This document shows, in pieces, positions 52,751 to 62,489 of a stretch of 64,000 nt of DNA. Location of the stretch: the NCBI RefSeq assembly GCF_021389935.1, contig NZ_CP089979.1, forward strand, positions 6,348,501 to 6,412,500, written 5' to 3'. The stretch comes from Fulvivirga ligni. Its GTDB lineage: Bacteria; Bacteroidota; Bacteroidia; Cytophagales; Cyclobacteriaceae. The stretch's first letter is position 1. Every line of letters begins with the position of its first letter. The translations under genes were made by a program, and so were the position numbers. The notes beneath the pieces were generated by a model. That model was given only the letters and a program-made list of their open reading frames with translations. It had not been told where the DNA came from and did not search any database.

Positions 52751-53701
52751 TTATAAACTATTTTTTTGAGTAGTCAACACTTCATCACTCAACAGGATGT
52801 AGCCATTTTCCTGAACAAAATTTTGACCTGAATCCAGTATCCACTGAAGAAATGTTACCATCAATGGATCAGTCGGCTTTTCCTTTGAAATCAGGTACAG
52901 CTCCCGAGCGGGTGGAGAAGGGTATCTCCCATCTGCTATAGCAGCAGTAATGGAATGGATATCATGATAAAAATCTTCCTCAACATCTATTTTACCATTA
53001 CCATTGATATCAATAGGAAGTACCTCTAGACCTGGATACTTCTTGCCACTAGTTAAGTCATACGCATAGATCACATTGTTATAGCCTATGGCCAAAGGAT
53101 CTTTCTTCACGGCTTCAGCCAAACCAGGATCACCATATACTGCCACCCCCTTAATAGCCTCCTGACTATCAGCCCCCAGATACTTTGCCCATGTATCAGC
53201 GGCTCCAGCAGCATCAGATCTGGTGAATACACTCACTTTATTGGATGAATTTTTCCATGTTTCATTACCCTCTTTTAAAAAGTAATTGATCAATTCACCC
53301 CTGGTAATTCCTTCTTTCTTTAACTGGCTCAATATTGGATTTTTATCACTGATAGTAGGCACTACCGCATCTTTGGCAACAGAAACCCACCACACTCCCT
53401 TATCTCTTTCTTCCGGTTTTATCTCTCTGGAAAACATTCCTAAATCTGTAGCCCCGGCTAATACATCAGCCATACCCTTTCCGGCACCACCTCCTGATAT
53501 GTTAATTTTTACCTTGGGATGTTCTTTTCTGAACTCCTCAGCCCAAACATTCATGAGTGGATACAGAGCAAAAGCGCCCGAAACTGAGATAGAGCCTTGG
53601 ATTTCATCAGAAGAACTTTGCTGCTGATCATTGGCAGTACGCTCACATGCCGTGGTTAAAGCCGTAACTACACAAGCTAAAATTAAAAATGAATTTCTCA
53701 T
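52751..53701 (-). CDS. pstS: Phosphate-binding lipoprotein PstS
   Basis: The 316-residue protein has a type II signal peptide (TTAC, Cys19) and PstS features: ISVSGAFALYPLMNVWAEEF, VKINISGGGAGKGMADVLAGATDLGMFSREI and FTRSDAAGAADTWAKYLG, the loops that hold phosphate. Lipid anchoring keeps it in the periplasm on the inner membrane. A C-terminal helix closes the second lobe. It is first in the pst operon and 47 bp downstream of a porin gene. Confidence 0.9.
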   Translation of the reverse strand: MRNSFLILACVVTALTTACERTANDQQQSSSDEIQGSISVSGAFALYPLMNVWAEEFRKEHPKVKINISGGGAGKGMADVLAGATDLGMFSREIKPEERDKGVWWVSVAKDAVVPTISDKNPILSQLKKEGITRGELINYFLKEGNETWKNSSNKVSVFTRSDAAGAADTWAKYLGADSQEAIKGVAVYGDPGLAEAVKKDPLAIGYNNVIYAYDLTSGKKYPGLEVLPIDINGNGKIDVEEDFYHDIHSITAAIADGRYPSPPARELYLISKEKPTDPLMVTFLQWILDSGQNFVQENGYILLSDEVLTTQKNSL

Positions 53702-53748
53702 CGTATTATTTATTTATTCTATAGGATTTATAGAGTATTAGAAAAAAA

Positions 53749-55059
53749 TTAATGTTTTGTATTGATTAATTCTGGAGACCATGTAACCATAACATATAAG
53801 AATTGACCTGTTTGATCCTTACTACCACCCTTTCCTGTATTCAACATCAAGATGGTTTCGCCTGGTATGAGAAACATATATGCTAGCTCTAGCTCGGTAT
53901 AATCATTAGGATTAAACCGACATCTGAAATCATTTTCCCAAGCATAAAACTTATCAAGCGAATTACTCACCCCATCGTTTTGCTGGTATATGGTTTTCTG
54001 CGTTTCCAGGATATGGCTTTCCCAACTGAGCTTGAATTTTGCCCCTAATTTATAATCGTGTATCAGATATGGATTTACTATTCCTTCATGTTCATTGGTT
54101 CTCACAGTTTTTTGAGTGTAATCCATACGACCATTATATCTATGAAAAGCTCCGTACTGAGCCAAAAATGCTGTTGATTTTGCATCATCTGGATTGGCAT
54201 CACCACTAAAAACCTGTGCCCCCACGCGTAGGGTGTAATGTGGGTTGATGGTCCATTTCATTTCAGGCTCTAGATAGTAGGCCTGATGCACTTTACCACT
54301 CTCAATTTCTCCCCATTGATAATATCCTGCAAAGGTAAAATATAGCTCTCCTTCTTCATATTCCACCCTACCGCCATTTGTAAATTTCCATCTTCCTACA
54401 TTATCACCACGGCCGGGGTCTGTATACTCATCAGTGAAGTTGATAAACCTTAAATTCACCTTTGCAGAAGGTTTGAAAGACACAAAGCTTGCTAACAAAG
54501 TCCGGTATTCATCCCATGGGATTTGGTAAGCAGTACCATATTCACTTTCTTTCTCCTGATTATAAGCGGCAACAACATCAGCTTGCCATTTATTCTTTTT
54601 GTAAATAAATCTCACTGCATCATGCTGCCCGCCTGCTTGCCGCCAGTTGTTTTCAGCAAATAATCTTTCATTATCATATTGAACTCTTTGGCGGCCTATT
54701 CTTACGGATAATGACTCACTAAGTATTGGTTCTACATAAAATTCATAAAATTGAGCCTTACCAGTAGCGTCTCTAGGGTCAGTATCTCCCCATACCCTGA
54801 TATCTTGAAAACTTGTATGGAAAATAAACTTATTCGATTTGTAGTCAAAATTCAAGCGAGCCCTGTGAGAGGTAAAAAAGGCAATTTGTGACGAATCATT
54901 GGGCAGACTTCTGTACCCTCTTCTTAACTCAGTTCTCGGTCTATACTCAAGACTTAAACTTATCTGTTTACTACTTTCTTCATTCGGTGCTAAACCCTGA
55001 GACTGTAGCGCGTGCGGAAGCCATACAGAGGCTAAAATTACAAGTTTGATAATCTTCAT
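53749..55059 (-). CDS. Outer-membrane porin, alginate-export-like
   Basis: The 436-residue protein has a signal peptide (to about residue 20, LQSQ) and an all-beta barrel of about 16-18 strands with alternating aromatics (ARLNFDYKSNKFIFHTSFQDIRVWGDT, SLSVRIGRQRVQYDNERLFAENNWRQAGGQHDAVRF). This matches the alginate_exp porin family. Position directly upstream of pstS suggests it admits phosphate or phosphorylated solutes rather than exporting polysaccharide (inference from context). It is transcribed in the same direction as pst. Confidence 0.78.
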   Translation of the reverse strand: MKIIKLVILASVWLPHALQSQGLAPNEESSKQISLSLEYRPRTELRRGYRSLPNDSSQIAFFTSHRARLNFDYKSNKFIFHTSFQDIRVWGDTDPRDATGKAQFYEFYVEPILSESLSVRIGRQRVQYDNERLFAENNWRQAGGQHDAVRFIYKKNKWQADVVAAYNQEKESEYGTAYQIPWDEYRTLLASFVSFKPSAKVNLRFINFTDEYTDPGRGDNVGRWKFTNGGRVEYEEGELYFTFAGYYQWGEIESGKVHQAYYLEPEMKWTINPHYTLRVGAQVFSGDANPDDAKSTAFLAQYGAFHRYNGRMDYTQKTVRTNEHEGIVNPYLIHDYKLGAKFKLSWESHILETQKTIYQQNDGVSNSLDKFYAWENDFRCRFNPNDYTELELAYMFLIPGETILMLNTGKGGSKDQTGQFLYVMVTWSPELINTKH

Positions 55060-55069
55060 TTCTTAGAAA

Positions 55070-55712
55070 TTAATAGTTATTAGATAAGATTGATGTATAC
55101 CTAAGGTAGGTAGTCACATTTTTGAATCCCTGTGGGAATTTTCTACTGGCCTCTTCATTTGATATTGAGTCTGGTATAATTACATCATCTCCTAATTCCC
55201 AATTAGCCGGTGTATTATTTGCTCGTATTCGTTTAACTGTAAGTTATCCAACACCCTCAATATCTCTATGAAATTTTTACCTACAGATGCTGGATAAGTG
55301 ATGATTAACCTTATTTGCTTTAAGGGGTCAATGATAAATACAGATCGAGTATTACAACCAGAGATGTTCTTTCGATGTGTACCCAAGAATAGTTGCGTTA
55401 CGCTTGCATCCTGATCTGCTATAATAGGAAAATATACCTTGGTCTGATGAATTGTATTAATGTCCTTGATCCATATTCGATGTGAATACAAGCTATCGAT
55501 GCTGCAAGCCAATACCTTGGTTCTTCTTAATTCAAATTCATTTTTAAGTTGTGTCGCTACACCTAACTCAGTGGTACAAACTGGCGCAAAATCACACGGA
55601 TGAAAAAATAAAAGACCCCAAGAGTCCCTATCCAGTCATACAGTTGAATGAGGCCATCAGTACTACTTGCCCTAAAATCCGGTGCATCCTGTCCTATTCT
55701 TAATTGATCCAT
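55070..55712 (-). pseudogene. 1-Cys peroxiredoxin (Prx6-type) gene with two frameshifts
   Basis: From ATG at 55712 the frame reads MDQLRIGQDAPDFRASSTDG. At the GGG run (55626-55628) a missing base shifts the frame to HPCDFAPVCTTELG, with the peroxidatic Cys, through IADQDASVTQLFLG. Near 55201-55207, in an A-rich ATAATA, a second missing base shifts it to TPANWELGDDVIIPDSISN...YLRYT and TAA at 55070. Restoring both bases gives about 214 residues, the normal Prx6 length. It would reduce peroxides. The break may be real decay or two homopolymer sequencing errors. Confidence 0.75.
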
Positions 55713-55892
55713 ATATAAAGGGTATAAAGTCTATAGTTTCAGTAGAGTATTTAAACAAAATAAAAACACATGATATATGTGCTTCCAATCTTGTTATAGA
55801 AAGACAAATGTAGAAAATAAAATTAATATTCCAATACCCTATAGATTTAATAGGGTAATAGTTTTAATTTAATTATTATGCCGTTAGCACCA

Positions 55893-56333
55893 TTAGGATT
55901 TCCTTTTAGAAAGTACGTCTTCTCTTTCTACTAAAGTTTTTAATGTATGATTTTTGAAAATTCGAACAGATTCATTTCGTACCTTTTGAAAGGCTTCACG
56001 AATGGAGCAGGTCTCCTCGTCCTTACATTCTTCACACCTTTCATAAAATCTAAAGGTTACACATGGTAGTAGAGCTATCGCACCATCGAATAATCTGAGA
56101 ATTTGAGCCACGTTTACATCCTCTGGGGGCTTCCTCAAATAGTAACCTCCACCTTTTCCTTTTTTACTACCCAAGATACCAGCATTCCGTAAATCGAGTA
56201 ATATGGTTTCCAAAAATTTCTGGGGTATATTTTCTTCCTCTGCTACAGTACTTATTAGCGTAGGTCCATCTCCGTATTTACGAGCCAGATGAACCAAGGC
56301 ATTCAGTGCATATTTTGCTTTTTTCGAAATCAC
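55893..56333 (-). CDS. Rrf2 family transcriptional regulator with Cys cluster
   Basis: The 146-residue protein has the Rrf2 winged helix (YALNALVHLARKYGDGPTLIS, IPQKFLETILLDLRNAGILGSKKGKGGGYYLRKPPEDVNVAQILRLFDG). A C-terminal Cys group, PCVTFRFYERCEECKDEETC, could hold an Fe-S cluster or act as thiol sensor. It is upstream of the broken peroxiredoxin on the same strand (180 bp), suggesting it controls peroxide defence. Confidence 0.87.
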   Translation of the reverse strand: MISKKAKYALNALVHLARKYGDGPTLISTVAEEENIPQKFLETILLDLRNAGILGSKKGKGGGYYLRKPPEDVNVAQILRLFDGAIALLPCVTFRFYERCEECKDEETCSIREAFQKVRNESVRIFKNHTLKTLVEREDVLSKRKS

Positions 56334-56434
56334 GTCACAAATATAACATATAGTCTATCTTCTTAATAGACTTCTATCTTTTATTGCTTAATGGTGAGCA
56401 GTCTACGCATTTGGCAGACTACCCTTATCAATAT

Positions 56435-57313
56435 CTATTTGTTATATACCTGACTAAATTTTTCTGCAAAATGTTCCAACTTCACCTTCCCAGTTGGCTT
56501 GTTTCCTTTTGCCACATAATCTTCCATCAATCTGCCATTGTGTAAACTGGCCCCCAGCACCACAAAATCTTCTACAATATGAGCTGGAAATGCGTATGAC
56601 AAGCCTTGCCTCATTTCCTCGTTTGTTAAGGTTTTCCACTCCAGTTGTGGTTTATCAATGGCTTTTCCTAAAACGGTTGCCACTTCACTGGCTGTTTTTT
56701 CATCGCTCACCACATACCTTATGGCTTCTGCTTGTGTTTTTTGCAACTCATCAGCCGCTGCTTCTGCTATATCTTCGGGGGCAACTAATGGAATTTTATC
56801 AGCTCCACCGTAATTGGCAGCCATCATTCCCTGATGCTTTATCACATCTATCTGACCAAATAAATTATAATAGAAATAGCCAGCTCTTAGGAAGGTTATC
56901 TCCACATTTTCGATGTCCTTTAAAATATTCTCAGCATAATGAGCTCCAAGAATAAAGCCCGTATCCTTGCTCAGATGAGCACCATAACTACTTAAATAAA
57001 CTACTCTTTTCACACTGCTAGCGGCAATGGCAGCAGCATATTTCTTTGCTATTCTTTCATAATAATCTACTACGCTCTTTTCAGAGAAATTAGGAGGCAC
57101 CATAGCAAATAAAGCGTCCTTTCCCCGAAGTGTAGCTGTAAGAAAATCGAGATCGTCTAGCGAGCCGATAGCAGGGTGAGCTCCTAAATCATAAATCTCC
57201 TCCGCCCTCTCCTTATTGCTGCTTACCACTGTAACCTGGTGGCCGGCATCTATTAAAAACTGTGTTAATGGTCTACCAATATGACCTAAAGAACCTGTGA
57301 TGACAATGTTCAT
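56435..57313 (-). CDS. NmrA-like NAD(P)-binding protein
   Basis: The 292-residue protein begins GSLGHIGRPLTQFLIDAGHQVTVVSS, an extended-SDR Rossmann loop, with RVVYLSSYGAHLSKDTGFILGAHYAENILK, a NmrA/QOR2-like pattern. The catalytic Tyr/Lys pair of classical SDRs is not clear. It may be a quinone or NADPH sensor/reductase. It lies 90 bp downstream of the MFS gene on the same strand. Confidence 0.78.
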   Translation of the reverse strand: MNIVITGSLGHIGRPLTQFLIDAGHQVTVVSSNKERAEEIYDLGAHPAIGSLDDLDFLTATLRGKDALFAMVPPNFSEKSVVDYYERIAKKYAAAIAASSVKRVVYLSSYGAHLSKDTGFILGAHYAENILKDIENVEITFLRAGYFYYNLFGQIDVIKHQGMMAANYGGADKIPLVAPEDIAEAAADELQKTQAEAIRYVVSDEKTASEVATVLGKAIDKPQLEWKTLTNEEMRQGLSYAFPAHIVEDFVVLGASLHNGRLMEDYVAKGNKPTGKVKLEHFAEKFSQVYNK

Positions 57314-57403
57314 AATCTTTGCATTTAGTTAAATAACAAACATCCTATGCAGACTTATCCCAGGTGTAGCTAATTCTCCGGTTGTTGTAGCCAATTATAT
57401 TTA

Positions 57404-58594
57404 TCAGGCTGTTTTTAGTGATTTTCTTAAAGCTAACAATCCTAAAATTGGACCTAAAACCAGCATCCAGAAGATATAAGGAGAGTCAAAGTTTTGCAAC
57501 AAAAGGGTTAGCAATTGAATGCTGAGGATAGTAATCACATAGCCGAGACAGTTGACAATGGTAAGAGCCGTACCTTTTACTTCAGGGTCAGCATTTTGTG
57601 CCACAAGGGTAGAAAACAGTGGCGAATCAGCCACCACGGCCATGCCCCAGATCAGAAGAAAGAAAATAAAGAGCCATTGACTGGATACAGCAAATAAAAA
57701 TGGACAAAGCAGACAGCAAACTCCTGATAATGAAAGTGCTCCAAAGGCCGTTTTAGCAGTTCCTTTGTTCTCCGCCACAAAACCACCGATAACACAAGCC
57801 GCACCTCCCACAGCAATAATCAAAAATGACCATAATGGAATATTAAGGTCAGCGTGACTGTGGCCTTCTAAATACTTTAATAAAACCACAGGAACAAAGG
57901 CCCAAAATGAGTACAACTCCCACATGTGACCGAAATAACCAAAGGCCGCAGAGCGAAAAGGGTCATTCTTAAACACCTGAACAAAAGAGGACAACTGCAC
58001 TTTCAGGCCGGGCTTCCTAAACGGCCCGTCTGGCACTAACAAAACCATCAATATCCCGCCAAGCAACGCCAATATAGAAGTAGTGACAATGACGGTTTTC
58101 CACGGAAACAATGACTGCATATTTTTCAATAAATGCGGAAAAGCAGTCCCCAACACCAGCGCACCTACCAGAAAGCCAAGTGACTTGTCCAGGCCTTTCT
58201 GAAAATAATCAGCGGCTATTTTCATGCCTACGGGATATATTCCAGCCAGAAAAAAACCAGTCAGGAACCTGATCACCAATAAGCTACCTAACTGATTACC
58301 AGACCAAACCATGCCAGCATTACAAAGTGCAGCCAGCAAAGCACAAGCAAAAAACACCTTTGAAGGAGAAAATCTATCGGCAATTGAAAGAATGGCAAAA
58401 AGCAGTGTACCGATGATAAAGCCGAACTGCACGGCTGAGGTAAGATAGCCCAGGGCATCTGGCTGAAGCCCAAAATTATGCACAAGCTCATCCATAACAG
58501 CATTACCAGCGAACCACACCGAGGTGCAGCAAAACTGAGAGACAATGATGACGGTAAGTACAGATCGATTCACAGAGAAAAAAGGTTTACCCAA
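57404..58594 (-). CDS. MFS transporter
   Basis: The 396-residue protein has about 12 membrane helices and MFS loop features (ADRFSPSKVFFACALLAALCNAGMVW; ENKGTAKTAFGALSLSGVCCLLCPF). The substrate is unknown; the overall pattern resembles the CynX/NimT-like branch. It follows an AraC regulator gene by 49 bp, on the same strand, so AraC probably controls it. Confidence 0.82.
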   Translation of the reverse strand: MGKPFFSVNRSVLTVIIVSQFCCTSVWFAGNAVMDELVHNFGLQPDALGYLTSAVQFGFIIGTLLFAILSIADRFSPSKVFFACALLAALCNAGMVWSGNQLGSLLVIRFLTGFFLAGIYPVGMKIAADYFQKGLDKSLGFLVGALVLGTAFPHLLKNMQSLFPWKTVIVTTSILALLGGILMVLLVPDGPFRKPGLKVQLSSFVQVFKNDPFRSAAFGYFGHMWELYSFWAFVPVVLLKYLEGHSHADLNIPLWSFLIIAVGGAACVIGGFVAENKGTAKTAFGALSLSGVCCLLCPFLFAVSSQWLFIFFLLIWGMAVVADSPLFSTLVAQNADPEVKGTALTIVNCLGYVITILSIQLLTLLLQNFDSPYIFWMLVLGPILGLLALRKSLKTA

Positions 58595-58643
58595 TATTAA
58601 TAAACCTAAGTCATTTGTTTGTCATCAGCAATACAAACTGCCT

Positions 58644-59555
58644 TTATTGAAATGATTGTCTGAAAGCTAGCGGAGAAAGGCTGGTTTTACTTTTAAATAG
58701 CTTACTGAAAGACTGAGAGTGTTCAAATCCCAAATCATAAGCAATTTCACTCACGGTTAAGTCGGTAGTAGAAAGCTTTTCTTTAGCTTTTTCAATCACC
58801 TTATTGTGTATATGCTGCTGTGTGCTTTGACCCGTAAGCACTTTCAGTAATCCACTGAGATAGTTAGGCGTGACATGCAGCTCTTCTGCTATCATTTGCA
58901 CCGAAGGCAGACCTTTTTTCAATGCATCGCTCTCGAAATAATCAGCCAATATTCGCTCTAAGCGGCCAAGAATTTTATGATTACTGATTTTTCGAGTGAT
59001 AAACTGCCGATGGTAAAACCGCTCAGCATAGGCCAGTAATACTTCAATCTGGGCAATGATTACAGTCTGAGTAAATGCATCAATATTTGCATGGTATTCG
59101 TGTTTTATATTTTCAATCACTCCTTTTATAGTCATCTCCTCTTTCTCAGATAAATGCAGCGCTTCATTCACCGCATAGTCGAAGAATTCATATTGTGCAA
59201 TGGTTTTGGCCAAAGGCGTATTCCAAAGAAAATCAGGATGGATGAGCAACAGATAGCCAGAATGCTTTAGCTTTTTATTATTCTCAATGTGTAATACCTG
59301 CCCGGGCGACATGAAGTTCATGACTCCTTCATCAAAGTCATATTCCTGTTGGCCATACTTCATTTTACCATTGAATCCCCGTTTCAGAGCAATAGAATAA
59401 AACCCCAATACCATATTAATATCTCGCTCATCGGATGCACTTTTGATGTCATCAAAATTAATAACACTTATTAAGGGATGCTCCGGTTTTGAAATGCCTA
59501 CCAGCTGATGATAGGCAGAAATTGTATTTATTTTTTCAGGTGTGGAATATTTCAT
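58644..59555 (-). CDS. AraC family transcriptional regulator
   Basis: The 303-residue protein has an N-terminal cupin-like sensing part (about 30-130) and the two AraC helix-turn-helix units at the C-terminus (IAEELHVTPNYLSGLLKVLTGQSTQQHIHNKVIEKAKEKLSTTDLTVSEIAYDLGFEHSQSFSKLFKSKTSLSPLAFRQ). The effector is unknown. It is upstream of the MFS transporter and probably regulates it. Confidence 0.88.
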   Translation of the reverse strand: MKYSTPEKINTISAYHQLVGISKPEHPLISVINFDDIKSASDERDINMVLGFYSIALKRGFNGKMKYGQQEYDFDEGVMNFMSPGQVLHIENNKKLKHSGYLLLIHPDFLWNTPLAKTIAQYEFFDYAVNEALHLSEKEEMTIKGVIENIKHEYHANIDAFTQTVIIAQIEVLLAYAERFYHRQFITRKISNHKILGRLERILADYFESDALKKGLPSVQMIAEELHVTPNYLSGLLKVLTGQSTQQHIHNKVIEKAKEKLSTTDLTVSEIAYDLGFEHSQSFSKLFKSKTSLSPLAFRQSFQ

Positions 59556-59797
59556 TATTCATAATTTATAATGCCTGAGAAGAAGTGCTTTTTCATTTAT
59601 TGTAAAAATGATAACACAAAATTCTGAAATTCAAAATTATTCTTTGTAGCTGTATCTCAGATCGATGTAGTCATTTCTCTCATGTAATAAATCCGGCTGC
59701 TTTGTTAAACATAATTTCCTTTTATTTGTCAAATGAAGGGGCGTTTATCGAGTTTGAGACTCTGCTCCTACATATTAGAAACAAGTAACCAATCTCT

Positions 59798-62365
59798 ATG
59801 AGTTCTATTAACAGTAAAATCCAAAACTACAATAAGCAGGTAGGTCTGAAATTCCAGCTGTATAACAGCTTATTTACAAACTTACCGTTTCACCGTGTAG
59901 AAAAAACCGGCGTTCTATTATCCACCTTTTTACTTCATTGCGAAGAAGGATTTAAGAATAAACAGAGCCCCACTGAGATTATTGATTCTTTTTTCAAACA
60001 AAACACGTCATACAATACTAAAGAGCAAATAGATCTGCTTTTTAGATTTATACAATATACAGAAAGGCAAATTGTACTGTTCGATGCCGTAGAAGAAGCT
60101 GCTTTCAGTGAAATCTACGATCTGAAAGGAATTGGTACATTGAAGCATTTGGAATCTGAAGTGATCCAGTCGAGAAAGCAGGAAGAGCTGGCCGAGAAGC
60201 TTAAGGACTTCTCTGTGAGGCTAGTGCTTACGGCTCACCCTACGCAGTTTTATCCGAATGAGGTGCTAGGTATTATCAATGACCTTTCAAAAGCCATTGC
60301 TAAAGACAATACTTCCGAAGTAAACAGCCTACTACAGCAGCTGGGTAAAACGCCCTTCTTCAAAAAGGAAAAGCCTACACCTTATGATGAGGCTGTGAAC
60401 CTGATCTGGTTCCTGCGCCACAGATTCTACCGTGCGGCAGGTAAGATTATGTCAGAATTTAAAGCACAATTCCCACAGGAAGTGAGCGAAACTAACCCAC
60501 TTATCCGCCTGGGCTTCTGGCCTGGTGGTGATAGGGATGGAAACCCTTTTGTAAATGTAGACATCACCAAAAGAGTGGCCACTGAGCTAAGAGCTGGGGT
60601 ACTGAAAGTGTATTATGAAGATGTGCACCATCTTAGAAGCAGGCTTACCTTCAAAGGTGTAGCCAACGTGCTTGCCTCTCTGGAAGCAAAAATTTCTGAG
60701 AACCTCGCTAACCCGGGTAATCCATCTACGCTGACAAAAGAAGAGATCATAGCTACGCTGAAGAAGATTCAGGATACCCTTTGGGAGCAACACAATGGCC
60801 TTTTCTCTGAAATGGTAGATGACTTACTTAGAAAAGTAGAGCTATTTGGGTTGTACTTCGCCTCATTAGATATCAGACAGGATAGCTCAGTGCATACAGA
60901 GCTGATGTCACAGGTTTCTAAAAAGACTTCTGCCCTACCTGATAACTACACTGACCTTTCTGACGAAGAAAAAATAGATATCATACTTAATATTGATCAG
61001 ACGGCGGATCCTTCAATTTTTGAAGATGATCTTTTAAAAGACACCATCAGATCGGTAAATACAATAAGAGAAATACAAAAGCAGAACGGTGAAGACGGTT
61101 GCCACCGTTACATTATCAGCCACAGCACCAGCGCATTAGACGTTATGAATGTGTATGGTATTCTAAAGCTAGGTGGCTGGCAAGATGAAACGATGAGCGT
61201 AGATATCGTGCCGCTTTTCGAATCTGTGGAAGACCTTAAAAATGCCTCTGAGGTAATGAATACCTTGTATAGCAACAAAGTTTACCGTGAGCATTTGAAG
61301 AAAAGAAATAACATCCAAACCATCATGGTTGGTTTCTCTGATGGAACCAAAGATGGTGGCTATCTAATGGCTAACTTCGGTATCTATAAAGCAAAAGAAG
61401 AGCTGACCAAGGTATCCAAAGAAAATGACATCCAAGTGGTGTTCTTTGACGGACGTGGTGGGCCTCCTGCCAGAGGTGGAGGTAGAACGCATCAGTTCTA
61501 TGCATCATTAGGAAACAACATTGCCAATAAAGAAATACAGCTTACCATTCAGGGACAGACCATTAGCTCTAACTTTGGAACGGTAGACAGTGCTCAGTTC
61601 AACATTGAACAACTGATGCATGCTGGTATTAGCAATGACCTTTTCTACTCTGATCAGGCCACGCAAACAGAGGAGGAAGACAATATTTTGTTGAGTCTTT
61701 CTGAAATCAGTTACAAGGCTTATGAAGACCTGAAAAATCATCCTGCATTCATTGAGTACCTGAATGAGGTGAGCCCGCTTAAATATTACGGACAGGCCAA
61801 TATCGGTAGCCGACCGTCTAAAAGAAAACCAGGCAAGCTTAACCTGGATGACCTGAGAGCGGTGCCTTATGTAGGGTCATGGAGCCAATTGAAGCAAAAC
61901 CTTCCTGGTTATTATGGGGTTGGCTATGCTTTTGAAAAAATGGAAGCTGAAGGACGTTGGGACGAGGTTTGCAACCTGTATAAAAACTCATCTTTCTTCA
62001 AAACCTTGCTAGACAACTGCGAGATGGCGATGACTAAATGCTTCTTCCCACTCACGGCTTATTTGGCTGATCACCCTCAATACGGTGAGCTATGGACATT
62101 AATCCATGAGGAATATGAGCGTTCTAAATCATATATGCTGAAGCTGGCGAACGCCAAAGAACTGATGGAAGACAAGCCTACCAATAGGGTATCCATCCAG
62201 ATGAGACAGCGCATTGAATTACCGCTATTGACCATCCAGCAATATGCTCTAAACAAAATACGTGAGATGCAGGACACCAATGCAGATGAAGAAGTAGATA
62301 CCTTTGAAAAAATGGTAGTAAGATGCTCCTTCGGAATTATTAATGCAGGGAGAAACTCGGCATAA
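59798..62365 (+). CDS. ppc: Phosphoenolpyruvate carboxylase
   Basis: The 855-residue enzyme converts PEP and bicarbonate to oxaloacetate to refill the TCA cycle. Signatures are VLTAHPTQ (catalytic His near residue 145), GFWPGGDRDGNPFV and FFDGRGGPPARGGGR (catalytic Arg loop). The C-terminus (NAGRNSA) matches the usual NTG-like ending used for aspartate inhibition. It is close to the normal length (about 880) and stands alone, followed by a clear terminator. Confidence 0.94.
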   Translation: MSSINSKIQNYNKQVGLKFQLYNSLFTNLPFHRVEKTGVLLSTFLLHCEEGFKNKQSPTEIIDSFFKQNTSYNTKEQIDLLFRFIQYTERQIVLFDAVEEAAFSEIYDLKGIGTLKHLESEVIQSRKQEELAEKLKDFSVRLVLTAHPTQFYPNEVLGIINDLSKAIAKDNTSEVNSLLQQLGKTPFFKKEKPTPYDEAVNLIWFLRHRFYRAAGKIMSEFKAQFPQEVSETNPLIRLGFWPGGDRDGNPFVNVDITKRVATELRAGVLKVYYEDVHHLRSRLTFKGVANVLASLEAKISENLANPGNPSTLTKEEIIATLKKIQDTLWEQHNGLFSEMVDDLLRKVELFGLYFASLDIRQDSSVHTELMSQVSKKTSALPDNYTDLSDEEKIDIILNIDQTADPSIFEDDLLKDTIRSVNTIREIQKQNGEDGCHRYIISHSTSALDVMNVYGILKLGGWQDETMSVDIVPLFESVEDLKNASEVMNTLYSNKVYREHLKKRNNIQTIMVGFSDGTKDGGYLMANFGIYKAKEELTKVSKENDIQVVFFDGRGGPPARGGGRTHQFYASLGNNIANKEIQLTIQGQTISSNFGTVDSAQFNIEQLMHAGISNDLFYSDQATQTEEEDNILLSLSEISYKAYEDLKNHPAFIEYLNEVSPLKYYGQANIGSRPSKRKPGKLNLDDLRAVPYVGSWSQLKQNLPGYYGVGYAFEKMEAEGRWDEVCNLYKNSSFFKTLLDNCEMAMTKCFFPLTAYLADHPQYGELWTLIHEEYERSKSYMLKLANAKELMEDKPTNRVSIQMRQRIELPLLTIQQYALNKIREMQDTNADEEVDTFEKMVVRCSFGIINAGRNSA

Positions 62366-62409
62366 GGGTTTAATAGATTTTAGACCTGAGATGTGAGATA
62401 TGAGATAAG

Positions 62410-62435
62410 AAGGCCGACTTTGTCGGTCTTTTTTT
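62410..62435 (+). terminator. Terminator after ppc
   Basis: AAGGCCGAC pairs with GTCGGTCTT (9 bp, one G-T) around a TTT loop, then a run of T. Confidence 0.8.
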
Positions 62436-62489
62436 GTTTCTTAACTTTTGATCAGCCTATTTTTTTTGAAATAACGAACTTTACCAACC

